Shown here one piece after another: positions 1-7,231 of a DNA stretch of 13,175 bases. This stretch comes from Deltaproteobacteria bacterium. GTDB lineage: Bacteria; Desulfobacterota; DSM-4660; Desulfatiglandales; Desulfatiglandaceae. The stretch is taken from assembly GCA_003646995.1 (NCBI GenBank), contig QMLZ01000061.1, forward strand, positions 1-13,175, read 5' to 3'. The first letter of the stretch is position 1. Each line of letters starts with the position of its first letter. Under the pieces are notes generated by a model that worked only from the letters and a program-made list of their open reading frames with translations, did no database searches and was not told the origin of the DNA. Position numbers and translations under genes: made by a program.

Positions 1-1
1 A

Positions 2-493
2 CTAATCCAAATCCAACTCAGTCTTGCATCGGTTACATCTTATAACACCCCGGAAGACCTTATTGCCACATTCCGGGCAAACGTAGCGGGCTTCTTCCTC
101 CTTCATGAACCTCTCGAGACCCCAGTCCCTTATTTGAGGGATTGCCCTTAATATCACCTTTTTGCCCACGGCCATGGGAAAATTTTCAATGTGCTGGCAA
201 GGCCATTCACTGCATTCATGGCAACCTGTGTAGCCTTTTTCCCGGGTACAATCACGGATCTCACATATTTCACAATACCTAAATAACTTATCCGACATGC
301 ACCCATTACACTTGATGTCCTCAATGGCTAAATCCTCGCTGCCGGGAAGTGTGCCTTTGCCAGGGACTCCACCCTTGTAAAGATTGACGAGTCTTTCTTT
401 GAACTTGGTATTGTTGTCGCGATCCGCAATGTATATGGCGCACACACCACAGTAAAGCCCGCAAGGCCCCATCAACGCATGATCCATCTTCAA
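2..493 (-). CDS. DUF3795 family Cys-rich protein with C-terminal zinc ribbon
   Basis: This 163-aa protein has 13 cysteines in a DUF3795-like pattern. C11-GLY-C15-GV-C18 lies near the N-terminus, followed by IKCNGC (C62, C65), a C74/C77/C82 cluster and C91-HE-C94-x4-C99. The tail forms a separate treble-clef or zinc-ribbon-like unit, C139-PE-C142 and C153-NR-C156. DUF3795 proteins are small metal-binding proteins, common in anaerobes, whose biochemical role is not settled; metal binding is inferred from the cysteines. TTG at 493 is preferred over ATG at 487 because an AGGAGA ribosome site lies 7 nt from the TTG but 13 nt from the ATG. It is the last gene of the minus-strand operon, 24 nt after the Na/Pi cotransporter gene. 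The stop codon lies at the window edge, so nothing downstream can be read. Confidence 0.85.
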   Translation of the reverse strand: MKMDHALMGPCGLYCGVCAIYIADRDNNTKFKERLVNLYKGGVPGKGTLPGSEDLAIEDIKCNGCMSDKLFRYCEICEIRDCTREKGYTGCHECSEWPCQHIENFPMAVGKKVILRAIPQIRDWGLERFMKEEEARYVCPECGNKVFRGVIRCNRCKTELDLD

Positions 494-500
494 GAGTTTT

Positions 501-506
501 TCTCCT
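501..506 (-). promoter_or_regulatory. Ribosome binding site deciding a TTG start (DUF3795 gene)
   Basis: AGGAGA on the minus strand lies 7 nt before TTG at 493 and 13 nt before the in-frame ATG at 487. The spacing favours the TTG. Confidence 0.55.
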
Positions 507-517
507 ATATAATATGC

Positions 518-2170
518 CTATCTGTGAAACTCGGGCAGACGCGTGCTTGCTTCTGTAAGGGCTTCATCCACTTCTCTGTAAATGGTTTTTAATTGTTCAA
601 GCGCCGGACCGGCCAGCGGAATCTTTCGCACAGCTTTTATCCTACCAAGCCTAAGCAGTTTTCTTCCTTGGGTTAGAACTTTGTCAAAGTTATAAAGTGA
701 GATTATGATATCAGAAATCTTTTTTGCGTCTTCTTCAGAGATGTCTTGGGCCGAGAGTTCTACCACAAAATTCATGATGATGTTTCGGAGCTTTCTTGCA
801 GCTTGCGCATATTTATAGCCTCTGTCCAGCAAGGTCCGGTCATTGTACGTAAATCCATCCATTGCGGTTTTTATTACCGCCCGGCAAATCCCTCCAAATC
901 TCACCGTCTCCTTGATAGCCAGCTCAAGGGCCACCGTGGGGTCTTGCTTGGCACCTTCAATGATATAATGGGGTCTAGCAAATTCCTTGGCCGGTATCCT
1001 TTTCTCAGGTACTATCCAGGTCAAAAATCGCGAAAACGGCCCTACAATGGGTATAAAAATGACCGCGTCCACCAGCTTTATCATTACATGCAAGTTGGCT
1101 ATTTGATGAGGCATACTGCCGCCTATCTTGGGAATTACCCAAAGGTAGAAGTGATAAAGAACAGTTAACGTCATAAAGGCCCCGAAGAGGTTGAAAAAGC
1201 TATGGGCAGCCGCAGCACGCTGGGCAGCACGGTCTGTCTTCAAAGATGCCAAAAGGGCAGTGGTGCAGGTTCCGATGTTGCATCCCAATATAAGGGGTAT
1301 AACCTCTCTCAAATCTGTAACCAGCCCCTGGAATGCCAATATTACAATCAAACTGACGGTTATGCTGCTGCTCTGAACAATGGCCGTGGCTACAGTTCCC
1401 ACCAAGAGCCCGAAGAGGGTACCCTTTAGTGTCCCACTGCTCATAAGAAATAGATGCCTAATGGTTTCTCTGGCCTCAGGGGGGATCGCGTTTTTCATGA
1501 TCACGATACCGAGGAAAAGCAGACCAAATCCCATTATGGCCTGTCCCGTCTGTTTTATCTTTCTTGTGTCAAAGAAAAGATACAAAATCATGCCCAGCCC
1601 TATGGCCGGGAGAGCGAACTGGTCCAATTTTAAGGCGACCACCTGGGTGGTGACGGTAGTGCCTATATTGGCCCCAAGAATGACCCCAATGGACTGGGTA
1701 AATTCCAAAAGCCCCGCGTTTACAAATCCCACAACCATTACCGTTGTGGCACTGCTGCTTTGTATAATGGCGGTTACCACCGTGCCAAGGAGCAAGCCGT
1801 ATATGGGCTTACCTGTCAATCTTGCAAGGATGGACTTGATACGGTTCCCTGCAGCCTTTTGAAGTCCCTCGCTCATAAGGTGAATTCCGAACATGAACAG
1901 CCCGATACCCCCAGCAAGGGCAAACAGCGTGGCCTTGATGGCCCCACCACCTCCTTTGGAAGGCACCGAGATGAGCACTAGGTGGCGTGGGCTATCTTGG
2001 TGATAAGAAGTTTGATTGGAATGAGAAACTGGGCGGGCTTTGGTGGTCTGAATTGTGCCATCAGTCCCCGATGCCGCTCTGCCATCTAAACAAGAAAGGA
2101 AGGTGAAAAAACACAGCAAAAGGATAACGCCGAGGCTGGCCATCTTATAGTTGCCCAAAGCATTCTCCAT
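518..2170 (-). CDS. Na+/phosphate cotransporter (NptA-like, PF02690 type)
   Basis: A 550-aa inner-membrane transporter expected to couple sodium entry to inorganic phosphate uptake or exchange. Two inverted-topology repeats are plain. QSSS at 137-140 is followed by GANIGTT at 166-172, and QSSS at 266-269 is followed by GCNIGTC at 296-302; these are the family's signature substrate-site motifs. Many hydrophobic helices span about 80-390. The last ~150 residues are soluble and helical, reminiscent of a PhoU-like tail. The N-terminus is unusual: a hydrophobic signal-like segment (about 11-26) ends in FLSC, a poor lipobox match, and a Ser/Thr-rich linker of ~45 residues precedes the transporter core. 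The start is 3 nt after the stop of the DUF47 gene, suggesting translational coupling. A partner role for the PhoU-like protein next door is inferred from this context. Confidence 0.9.
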   Translation of the reverse strand: MENALGNYKMASLGVILLLCFFTFLSCLDGRAASGTDGTIQTTKARPVSHSNQTSYHQDSPRHLVLISVPSKGGGGAIKATLFALAGGIGLFMFGIHLMSEGLQKAAGNRIKSILARLTGKPIYGLLLGTVVTAIIQSSSATTVMVVGFVNAGLLEFTQSIGVILGANIGTTVTTQVVALKLDQFALPAIGLGMILYLFFDTRKIKQTGQAIMGFGLLFLGIVIMKNAIPPEARETIRHLFLMSSGTLKGTLFGLLVGTVATAIVQSSSITVSLIVILAFQGLVTDLREVIPLILGCNIGTCTTALLASLKTDRAAQRAAAAHSFFNLFGAFMTLTVLYHFYLWVIPKIGGSMPHQIANLHVMIKLVDAVIFIPIVGPFSRFLTWIVPEKRIPAKEFARPHYIIEGAKQDPTVALELAIKETVRFGGICRAVIKTAMDGFTYNDRTLLDRGYKYAQAARKLRNIIMNFVVELSAQDISEEDAKKISDIIISLYNFDKVLTQGRKLLRLGRIKAVRKIPLAGPALEQLKTIYREVDEALTEASTRLPEFHR

Positions 2171-2173
2171 GGA

Positions 2174-2836
2174 TTAGATCTTTTCTCCAATAAGAAGCAC
2201 ATTGAGTCGGTCTGCGGCATCTTCTATTTGGTCGGAAATAGAGGTCATTCGGCGCAGGAACAATTCCAATTGCATTTTTTGTGCGAGGGCAAGATCTGAA
2301 GAAAATATGTCTCTTATTAAGGCCTCTTCCTTTTGATCGATTTCTGATTCCATGTCTATTACTGAGGATATCTTCTCCCTGATGAAAGGCAGGTGACCAT
2401 AATCGTGAAATGTCTCGTCAGGCATGAACTTTCCCACCGCCTCCCGAAAGCTTTTGTACATCGTGATAGTTGTTTCTATGATTTCGAAGAAGCCGCCCAT
2501 ATAATGAGTAGGTACCTCTGGGCGTTGAAACACAACGGTGTCCGATGCCTTCTCCGCAGTGTTTGCTATCTCATCAACTGCCTCACTAAGCATGTAGACG
2601 TCCTTCCGGGCCAAAGGAAGGAAAGCACCTGAGAAAAGGTTGTCAGCGATCTTCCTGCGGATGATATCGGCCTCTGTTTCAGCATAATCGCAATTTTCAT
2701 GGATATCTTCAGCCAATTTAATGTCTCCCTTAAAAAAGGCCTCAACACAGCCCTTGAAACATTCTAAACAGTTTCCCACCTTCTCTAGATGAAGGTCGAT
2801 CAACTCTTTTACCTTCTGTTCTTTTTCCGAGTACAT
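2174..2836 (-). CDS. DUF47 / TIGR00153 family PhoU-like protein
   Basis: A 220-aa, all-helical, acidic protein. Signature stretches include AETEADIIRRKIADNLF, ARKDVYMLSEAVDEIANTAE and a C-terminal ISDQIEDAADRLNVLLIGEK. These match the DUF47/TIGR00153 family, distant relatives of PhoU that usually sit beside phosphate transporters and are thought to modulate them. The reading frame is open further upstream to 2953, but ATG at 2836 is chosen: it has a strong GGAGGT site 4 nt upstream, and the extra 39 residues would overlap the preceding gene and do not resemble the family. It lies 40 nt after the TIGR02757 gene and 3 nt before the Na/Pi cotransporter gene, so joint action with that transporter is likely. 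Confidence 0.88.
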   Translation of the reverse strand: MYSEKEQKVKELIDLHLEKVGNCLECFKGCVEAFFKGDIKLAEDIHENCDYAETEADIIRRKIADNLFSGAFLPLARKDVYMLSEAVDEIANTAEKASDTVVFQRPEVPTHYMGGFFEIIETTITMYKSFREAVGKFMPDETFHDYGHLPFIREKISSVIDMESEIDQKEEALIRDIFSSDLALAQKMQLELFLRRMTSISDQIEDAADRLNVLLIGEKI

Positions 2837-2840
2837 GTGA

Positions 2841-2846
2841 ACCTCC
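2841..2846 (-). promoter_or_regulatory. Strong ribosome binding site fixing the DUF47 start
   Basis: GGAGGT on the minus strand, 4 nt before ATG at 2836. It settles the start at 2836 rather than the longer open frame from 2953. Confidence 0.75.
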
Positions 2847-2876
2847 AATTTTATAAGACCCCGCCAATGTAGGATC

Positions 2877-3665
2877 TCAGCTTCTAAGGATAGAACCATC
2901 GGGCATGATAAAGTCTTCTTGCCTGATGCCCAAGCGGCTGAGCGAGAAATCATACTTAACAGGGTCGTCCGGGCAAATATTTCTAAAATAATCTGTTATT
3001 TCAAGAGCGCATTTTTGATCTGCACTTTTGCGCTGAGTCATTCCCAAGTTCGAGCAAATCCTGTACATGTGGGTATCAAGGGGGATCACCAAAATAGAAG
3101 GTGCGATCCCTTCCCATGGCCCAGGATCAACGCTATCTCTACGAATCATCCACCTTAAGAAAAGATGTAGTCTCTTACAAGCACTTCCCTTTTCAGGAAG
3201 GGGAAGGAGGCTGTTGTAGGATAGATCACCATTTCGGAGGTTTCGCACAAAGTGACTGAGGGCGGGAATTACAGAAAAGTGGTATCCCTCCAGATAGTGT
3301 GCAAAACACTCATAGAGGCTTCCGTAATGCTCTAGAGTTTTCTTGATTCCTTCCAAGAATTTCACGAGCTCTTGAGCTGATGTGAAGCGGTGCTTAAAAT
3401 CCTTAAACAGGGCTAACCAGACAGACCTGTCAGTCTCCAGTATAAAATTCCTTGGAGATCCCCCCATAGCCTTGAGGACCAACATTACGGAGGACAGTAT
3501 CTGTTTAACCCTGCCGTAAGCGAGCGAGGAAGCAATGAGGCCAGCAACTTCCTGGTCCAGAGGGCTTTGGTGCTGACGAACAAATTCAAGGGGATCGGGA
3601 TGTATCCATTTGGGATGGTTGTATTTTTCGTAAAGGACTTTAAGCCACTTCTTATCTGCCTTCAA
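2877..3665 (-). CDS. TIGR02757 (DUF2400) family protein
   Basis: A 262-aa soluble protein recognised by the conserved block PSILVIPLDTHMYRICSNLG (about 189-208), the following KYDFSLSRLGIR (237-248) and the N-terminal ASSLAYGRVKQI (45-56). TIGR02757/DUF2400 proteins are widespread in Bacteroidetes and Deltaproteobacteria. Their function is not established; the helical layout recalls helix-hairpin-helix DNA glycosylase folds, but that is only a suggestion and I see no clear catalytic motif. The start is TTG, 3 nt after the ferredoxin stop, with a GGGAG site 9 nt upstream that lies in the end of the ferredoxin gene. No ATG fits this frame near the N-terminus. It is the third gene of the operon. 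Confidence 0.85.
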   Translation of the reverse strand: MKADKKWLKVLYEKYNHPKWIHPDPLEFVRQHQSPLDQEVAGLIASSLAYGRVKQILSSVMLVLKAMGGSPRNFILETDRSVWLALFKDFKHRFTSAQELVKFLEGIKKTLEHYGSLYECFAHYLEGYHFSVIPALSHFVRNLRNGDLSYNSLLPLPEKGSACKRLHLFLRWMIRRDSVDPGPWEGIAPSILVIPLDTHMYRICSNLGMTQRKSADQKCALEITDYFRNICPDDPVKYDFSLSRLGIRQEDFIMPDGSILRS

Positions 3666-3668
3666 TTC

Positions 3669-3860
3669 TCATCTCTCCCAATAAATACAGTCGCCAGGGC
3701 AAACGGACATGGCCTTCTCTATTTCCTCAAATGGATATGATTCCAGATCAGCCACATCGATAATATACGTATCGGGATTGCGGAAGAATACAGTAGGGCA
3801 TAGTTCAATACACGATTCGCAATCTGTGCAACAGCGATGATCAATGGCAGGGTTTTTCAA
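3669..3860 (-). CDS. Single-cluster 4Fe-4S ferredoxin
   Basis: A 63-aa acidic electron carrier. C11-TD-C14-ES-C17-IEL-C21-P is the usual ligand motif and C54-P near the end supplies the fourth ligand of a single [4Fe-4S] (or [3Fe-4S]) cluster. C21 and C58 are left over and could form the disulfide known from monocluster ferredoxins such as those of Desulfovibrio. There is no second full CxxCxxCxxxCP set, so it is not a two-cluster ferredoxin. The start is TTG, overlapping the histidine kinase stop as TTGA, with AGGGG about 7 nt upstream. Co-translation with a sensor kinase suggests either a redox input to the kinase or simple operon sharing; the sequence does not decide between them. Confidence 0.88.
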   Translation of the reverse strand: MKNPAIDHRCCTDCESCIELCPTVFFRNPDTYIIDVADLESYPFEEIEKAMSVCPGDCIYWER

Positions 3861-4993
3861 AACTTGTCCCCTGGTTTTTCCCGTGGAGCAGCTTGGGATG
3901 GTGGCTCATTTTCTGGAAGGGAAAGGGCAAGGGTAACCTCAAAGGTCGTACCTTTTCCCATTTGGCTGATTACCCTAATGGAGCCCTCGGGATGTTCATC
4001 CACTATCCGCTTGGTCACACAAAGTCCCAGACCAGAGCCATGGGACTTGGTAGTGAAGAATGGCGAGAAGATTTTCGCTTGGTCTTCCTCCGAGATCCCA
4101 GGGCCATCGTCAGTTACGCTCACCTTTACTTTATCCCCCATAGCTTTGGCCTCAAGATGAATATGGCCGTCGCGCTGGGTAGCTTCCATGGCGTTTTTAA
4201 CAAGGTTGAGAAAGACCTGCTTGAGTCGAGCTGTATCACCCAGAACCAGCCCAAGCTTTTCGTCGAAGTTGGCTGTGATCTTTATGTTTTTCTTTTCACA
4301 GGTATCCTTAAGCATGGATTTTATTTCCAGTAGCAGTTGCTTAATGTCAACAGGGCCAAGTTCCAGTTTCCGGGGCAGGTAATATTCCCTGAGGTCAGTA
4401 AGTAAATCTTCGAGCCTTTTAACCTCAGCCACTATGATGTTAAGTTTTTTTGCCACCTTTTCATCAGGTGCAGTCCTTGCTACCTGTCTGGCAAAGCCCC
4501 CAATGGTCATCAAGGGGTTTTTTATCTCATGGGTTATCTCGGCTACCAGCTGTCCGAGGGCGGCAAGGCGTTCTGATTGCAAAATTCTTTGTTGAAGTTG
4601 CTTGGTTTCGGTGAGGTCTCTTACCAGACCGGTAAAATAATGTCTGCCTTTCAATACCGTTACTGAAAAAGATATCTCTACCGGAAACTGCTGCCCATTC
4701 TTTCTGGTGGCAATAAGCTCCCGTTCGTGCCCTATGCTTTTTCCTCTTCCTGTCTGGAGATAGCTTTTTACGGATTCCTTGTGATCCCTTGCGCAAGAGG
4801 GGGTCATAATGGTGGTTAGATCTTTACCCAGGACTTCATCTCTGCTGTATCCGAAGATTCTCTCGGCTGCTCTATTAAAGAAAATAACACGGTGATTTTC
4901 ATCAATAGTAACAAAGCCCTCATTGGTGCTCTCTACCGCTTCTCTCAGGATGTGGAACTCCTCAGAACTATGTGCGTTATCTAGCTTGCCCAT
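3857..4993 (-). CDS. Soluble PAS-domain sensor histidine kinase
   Basis: A 378-aa cytoplasmic kinase with no membrane segment. One PAS domain (about 17-131, with FFNRAAERIFGYSRDEVLGK) is followed by a HisKA dimerisation helix with ITHEIKNPL, phospho-accepting H155. The HATPase domain has N box NLVKNAMEAT (264-272), G1 DDGPG (295-299), F box FSPFF (309-313) and G2 GSGLGL (319-324), all intact, so it should be active. The tail (about 360-378) is Pro/Glu-rich and disordered. No response regulator gene is in the window, so it is an orphan here. It heads the minus-strand operon and its stop overlaps the ferredoxin TTG. The start ATG has only a weak AAGG site about 10 nt away. The signal is unknown; a PAS ligand, redox state or phosphate status are guesses. 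Confidence 0.93.
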   Translation of the reverse strand: MGKLDNAHSSEEFHILREAVESTNEGFVTIDENHRVIFFNRAAERIFGYSRDEVLGKDLTTIMTPSCARDHKESVKSYLQTGRGKSIGHERELIATRKNGQQFPVEISFSVTVLKGRHYFTGLVRDLTETKQLQQRILQSERLAALGQLVAEITHEIKNPLMTIGGFARQVARTAPDEKVAKKLNIIVAEVKRLEDLLTDLREYYLPRKLELGPVDIKQLLLEIKSMLKDTCEKKNIKITANFDEKLGLVLGDTARLKQVFLNLVKNAMEATQRDGHIHLEAKAMGDKVKVSVTDDGPGISEEDQAKIFSPFFTTKSHGSGLGLCVTKRIVDEHPEGSIRVISQMGKGTTFEVTLALSLPENEPPSQAAPREKPGDKF

Positions 4994-5004
4994 TTTTAGG
5001 CGCC

Positions 5005-5033
5005 TTGACAGTATTCCGGCCCCCCCATATACT
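5005..5033 (+). promoter_or_regulatory. Near-consensus sigma-70 promoter with a 7-C tract in the spacer
   Basis: TTGACA (5005-5010), a 17-nt spacer and TATACT (5028-5033) make a perfect -35, a 5/6 -10 and ideal spacing. The expected transcript start near 5040 leaves a leader of about 94 nt before ATG 5134. The spacer holds seven consecutive C (5020-5026). It should drive the B12-domain remnant and the SDR gene behind it. Confidence 0.75.
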
Positions 5034-5086
5034 GATCTAACAGATTTAAACCTCTTTAATGGACCTCACCGCTTACTGGGGCCCCG

Positions 5087-5109
5087 GATTTGTGGTGGTT
5101 GAACAAATC
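5087..5109 (+). promoter_or_regulatory. Leader hairpin or operator-like inverted repeat
   Basis: GATTTGT (5087-5093) and ACAAATC (5103-5109) are perfect inverted repeats around a 9-nt loop, about 25 nt before ATG 5134. An 8-bp palindrome, GGGGCCCC, abuts on the left (5078-5085). No T tract follows, so it is not an intrinsic terminator. It may be a leader hairpin or an operator; no regulator can be named. Confidence 0.35.
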
Positions 5110-5133
5110 TCCAAATAAAAATGATGAAGGGCC

Positions 5134-5681
5134 ATGAAAATCGTTCTCGTTTTTTCCCCGGTTTACCTTGAGTCGATGTATAACCTGCCTCCACTGGGGT
5201 TTATAAACCTTGCGACTATGCTTGAGGGCTCAGGCCGCGAAATGAAGATCTTGGCTTTCGTGCTAGCGATCAGGCAACGGGCCCTCAAGATGGGAAAAAG
5301 CATTTACGACGAGTGTGCTGACAGGGTTATGCAAGAAAATCCGGATCTGTGGGTCTTTCGATTCAATGTACCACATATCCTGCAGCACTCAACATTGCTA
5401 AGAAGATACGGGAGCGGATAAGCGATGTCAAGATTGTGTTTGGTGGGCACAATGCCTCGTTTGTTGACACAGCCACACTTGAAGCTTTTCCCTTTGTAGA
5501 CTGCATCGTAAGGGGAGAGAGGGGGGAACACACTTTCGCTGAATTGGTCGAAGCTTATGAAGGCGGCCTGGTTCCCTTTCCTTGGCAGATAGATGGGACA
5601 GGAAGCGTATGGTGGAAGATCAGGAATCATGAGAATCACTTTGAGATGATCCGAAGTTGGTACGTTAAAGCTACAAGATAG
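5134..5681 (+). pseudogene. Frameshifted, truncated B12-binding domain of a radical SAM protein
   Basis: The first part (from ATG 5134) reads MKIVLVFSPVYL...LPPLGFINLATML, the N-terminus of cobalamin-binding radical SAM proteins. At about 5350-5353 the frame is lost. The continuation lies in another frame and reads LSIQCTTYPAALNIAKKI...IVFGGHNASF...CIVRGERGEHTF, the rest of the same B12-binding fold. Adding one G to the GGG run at 5351-5353 restores an unbroken DLWGLSIQCTTYP. After about 5570 the reading departs from the family and stops at 5681, and no radical SAM core (no CxxxCxxC) follows. An alternative frame near 5580-5625 (WDRKRMVEDQES) looks like a family linker, hinting at a further indel. 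So the gene is broken at least once and lacks its catalytic half. Its stop overlaps the ribosome site of the next gene. A single sequencing error could explain the first frameshift but not the missing domain. Confidence 0.75.
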
Positions 5682-5691
5682 GAGATGGGGG

Positions 5692-6600
5692 ATGAAGGTT
5701 TTTGTCACCGGTGGAACAGGTTTTGTTGGTACCTTGGTTACCAGGCACCTTCTAGCACAAGGCTACGAAGTAACAGTGCTCACCCGTTCCATGTCAAGGG
5801 CCGCCCATATGCCTGAAGGAGCGGTGCTGATCGAGGGCGATCCAACTGAAAAGGGTGCTTGGCAAAAGCAGGTTTCAGAGCATGAGGTCATCATTAACCT
5901 TGCTGGCAGCTCCATATTCACGAGATGGACAAAAAGCGCAAGGCAGCGCTTGAGAGAAAGCCGCCTCAAAACCACCAGGAATCTCGTGGAAGCATTGGCC
6001 CAAAGACGGGAACAAGAAACCCTACTACTCAGCACATCAGCTGTGGGCTACTATGGTTTTAGGGGCGATGAAATATTGGATGAAAACAGTGCAGGAGGGG
6101 ATGATTTCTTGGCCATTTTGGCTAGAGACTGGGAGAAAGAGGCATTTCGAGCAAAGCAACTGGGGGTACGGGTAGTGGCCTGCAGGTTCGGGACTGTGTT
6201 GGGAAAGGGCGGTGGTGCCCTTGACAAGATGGTAAAACCTTTTCGAATGGGCCTGGGCGCGCGATTCGGCAAGGGGACCCAGTGGTTTTCCTGGATTCAT
6301 CAACAGGATCTTCTCTCTATCTATTCGTTTTTGATAGGACGTAAGGATATTTCCGGCCCCATAAATTTTACTGCGCCCGAACCGGTAACCAACGATCAGC
6401 TCACTAGGACATTAGCACGGGTTTTGAGAAAGTCTTTGTATATGCCCCCAGTTCCTGGTTTCATGCTTAGGCTTATCCTGGGAGAGTTCGGTTCTGTTTT
6501 GTTAAAAGGGCAAAGGGTCCTTCCCAGGAGGCTCATGAGTCTTGGTTTCAAGTTCCAGTTCCCAACCATAATGGAGGCCCTAAGTGACTTGCTGTCCTAG
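5692..6600 (+). CDS. TIGR01777 family SDR-type NAD(P)-dependent epimerase
   Basis: A 302-aa soluble protein of the extended short-chain dehydrogenase fold. The nucleotide-binding motif TGGTGFVG is at residues 6-13, then NLAGSSIFTRWT in the middle and STSAVGYYG, the family's version of the catalytic Ser-Tyr region. The block RFGTVLGKGGGALDKMVKPF and the C-terminal DUF1731-like tail with KGQRVLPRRLMSLGFKF are typical of TIGR01777 (E. coli YfcH and human SDR39U1 relatives). The length is normal for the family. Substrate and reaction are not known. GGAG at 5681-5684 lies 7 nt before the ATG and overlaps the stop of the B12-domain remnant, so its translation may be coupled to whatever still translates there. 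It probably shares the promoter at 5005-5033. Confidence 0.9.
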   Translation: MKVFVTGGTGFVGTLVTRHLLAQGYEVTVLTRSMSRAAHMPEGAVLIEGDPTEKGAWQKQVSEHEVIINLAGSSIFTRWTKSARQRLRESRLKTTRNLVEALAQRREQETLLLSTSAVGYYGFRGDEILDENSAGGDDFLAILARDWEKEAFRAKQLGVRVVACRFGTVLGKGGGALDKMVKPFRMGLGARFGKGTQWFSWIHQQDLLSIYSFLIGRKDISGPINFTAPEPVTNDQLTRTLARVLRKSLYMPPVPGFMLRLILGEFGSVLLKGQRVLPRRLMSLGFKFQFPTIMEALSDLLS

Positions 6601-6682
6601 GCATAGGTCCCGGACTACGCATGTATAAAATGGTCGATGGGCCAGCAAGATTTTCCTTGATTGCCTATCTCCTTCATAATCC

Positions 6683-6711
6683 TTGCATTGACCAAGGAGT
6701 CCCATTACAAT
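6683..6711 (+). promoter_or_regulatory. Possible promoter for the hsp20-lon operon
   Basis: TTGCAT (6683-6688), a 17-nt spacer and TACAAT (6706-6711): a fair -10 and a weak -35, with ideal spacing, about 67 nt before the Hsp20 ATG. It lies in the 178-nt gap after the SDR gene. I see no CIRCE element or sigma-32-type CCCCAT -10 in that gap, so heat-shock control cannot be argued from sequence. Confidence 0.4.
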
Positions 6712-6762
6712 AACGCCCATGAAATAGAGACGCTATTTTTTGTTGCCCTTTTGATTGTTTGT

Positions 6763-6770
6763 GGAGGGGG
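6763..6770 (+). promoter_or_regulatory. Ribosome binding site fixing the Hsp20 start
   Basis: GGAGGGGG lies 8 nt before ATG 6779. The longer frame from TTG 6755 would place this site inside the coding region, so 6779 is preferred. Confidence 0.7.
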
Positions 6771-6778
6771 TTATTGAA

Positions 6779-7225
6779 ATGTCTGAGCTTATCTTGTGGA
6801 CCAGTAAGGAAATGAACAGGCTTCGCCGCGATCTGGATAGATTGCTCGAACGCCTCTGGGTCTGCTTTGCTGGCGGAGCGGAGCTGCCTGGCGAGATGAA
6901 GGGACCCTACTTTGAGATTGTGGATGAGGGAGACACCTTGGTAGTTCTGGCTGAGATGCCCGGGGCATCGCCAGAGGATGTTGAGATTTTTGTCAAAGGG
7001 GAAATCCTTTACATCCAATGCCGAAAAAGAACGGTCACCAAGGAGGTGGGGCTGTTTCATAGGAAAATAGAGAGAACCTTTAGCACGGTGTCGAAACAGA
7101 TAAGGCTGCCGTTCAAAATTGATGCTTCAAACGTAACAGCGGATTATGTAGCTGGTGTATATCGCATTGTGTTACCAAAGCTGCAAAGAGCCAAGAAGAA
7201 ACCTGTAAGAATAGAGGTCAAATAG
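6779..7225 (+). CDS. Hsp20 / alpha-crystallin family small heat shock protein
   Basis: A 148-aa ATP-independent holdase that keeps unfolding proteins soluble as oligomers. The alpha-crystallin domain covers about 42-134. It contains YFEIVDEGDTLVVLAEMPGAS, the LAEMPG strand typical of bacterial Hsp20s, and the closing AGVYRIVLPK, the equivalent of the usual GVLTVTLPK. The N-terminal arm is short, with amphipathic EMNRLRRDLDRLLERLW. The tail ends PVRIEVK, where RIEV is a weak I-x-I/V-like anchor. ATG 6779 is chosen for its strong ribosome site. It lies 17 nt before the Lon-like protease gene and is the first gene of a likely protein quality control operon: it would hold damaged proteins that the neighbouring protease could clear. 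Confidence 0.92.
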   Translation: MSELILWTSKEMNRLRRDLDRLLERLWVCFAGGAELPGEMKGPYFEIVDEGDTLVVLAEMPGASPEDVEIFVKGEILYIQCRKRTVTKEVGLFHRKIERTFSTVSKQIRLPFKIDASNVTADYVAGVYRIVLPKLQRAKKKPVRIEVK

Positions 7226-7231
7226 ATATGC

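Noticed and set aside
746..1981. Several plus-strand open frames opposite the Na/Pi cotransporter gene
   Set aside because: They mirror a clearly conserved membrane protein, have no domain or ribosome site, and read as low-complexity shadows.
2837..2953. Longer N-terminus for the DUF47 protein
   Set aside because: It overlaps the end of the TIGR02757 gene and ignores the strong GGAGGT site before ATG 2836.
4994..5133. Promoter for the histidine kinase operon on the minus strand
   Set aside because: Several AT-rich -10-like hexamers exist, but none has a matching -35 at 16-18 nt, and no sigma-54 GG/GC pair is seen.
6755..6778. Hsp20 start at TTG 6755
   Set aside because: It would place the GGAGGGGG ribosome site inside the coding region; ATG 6779 fits better.
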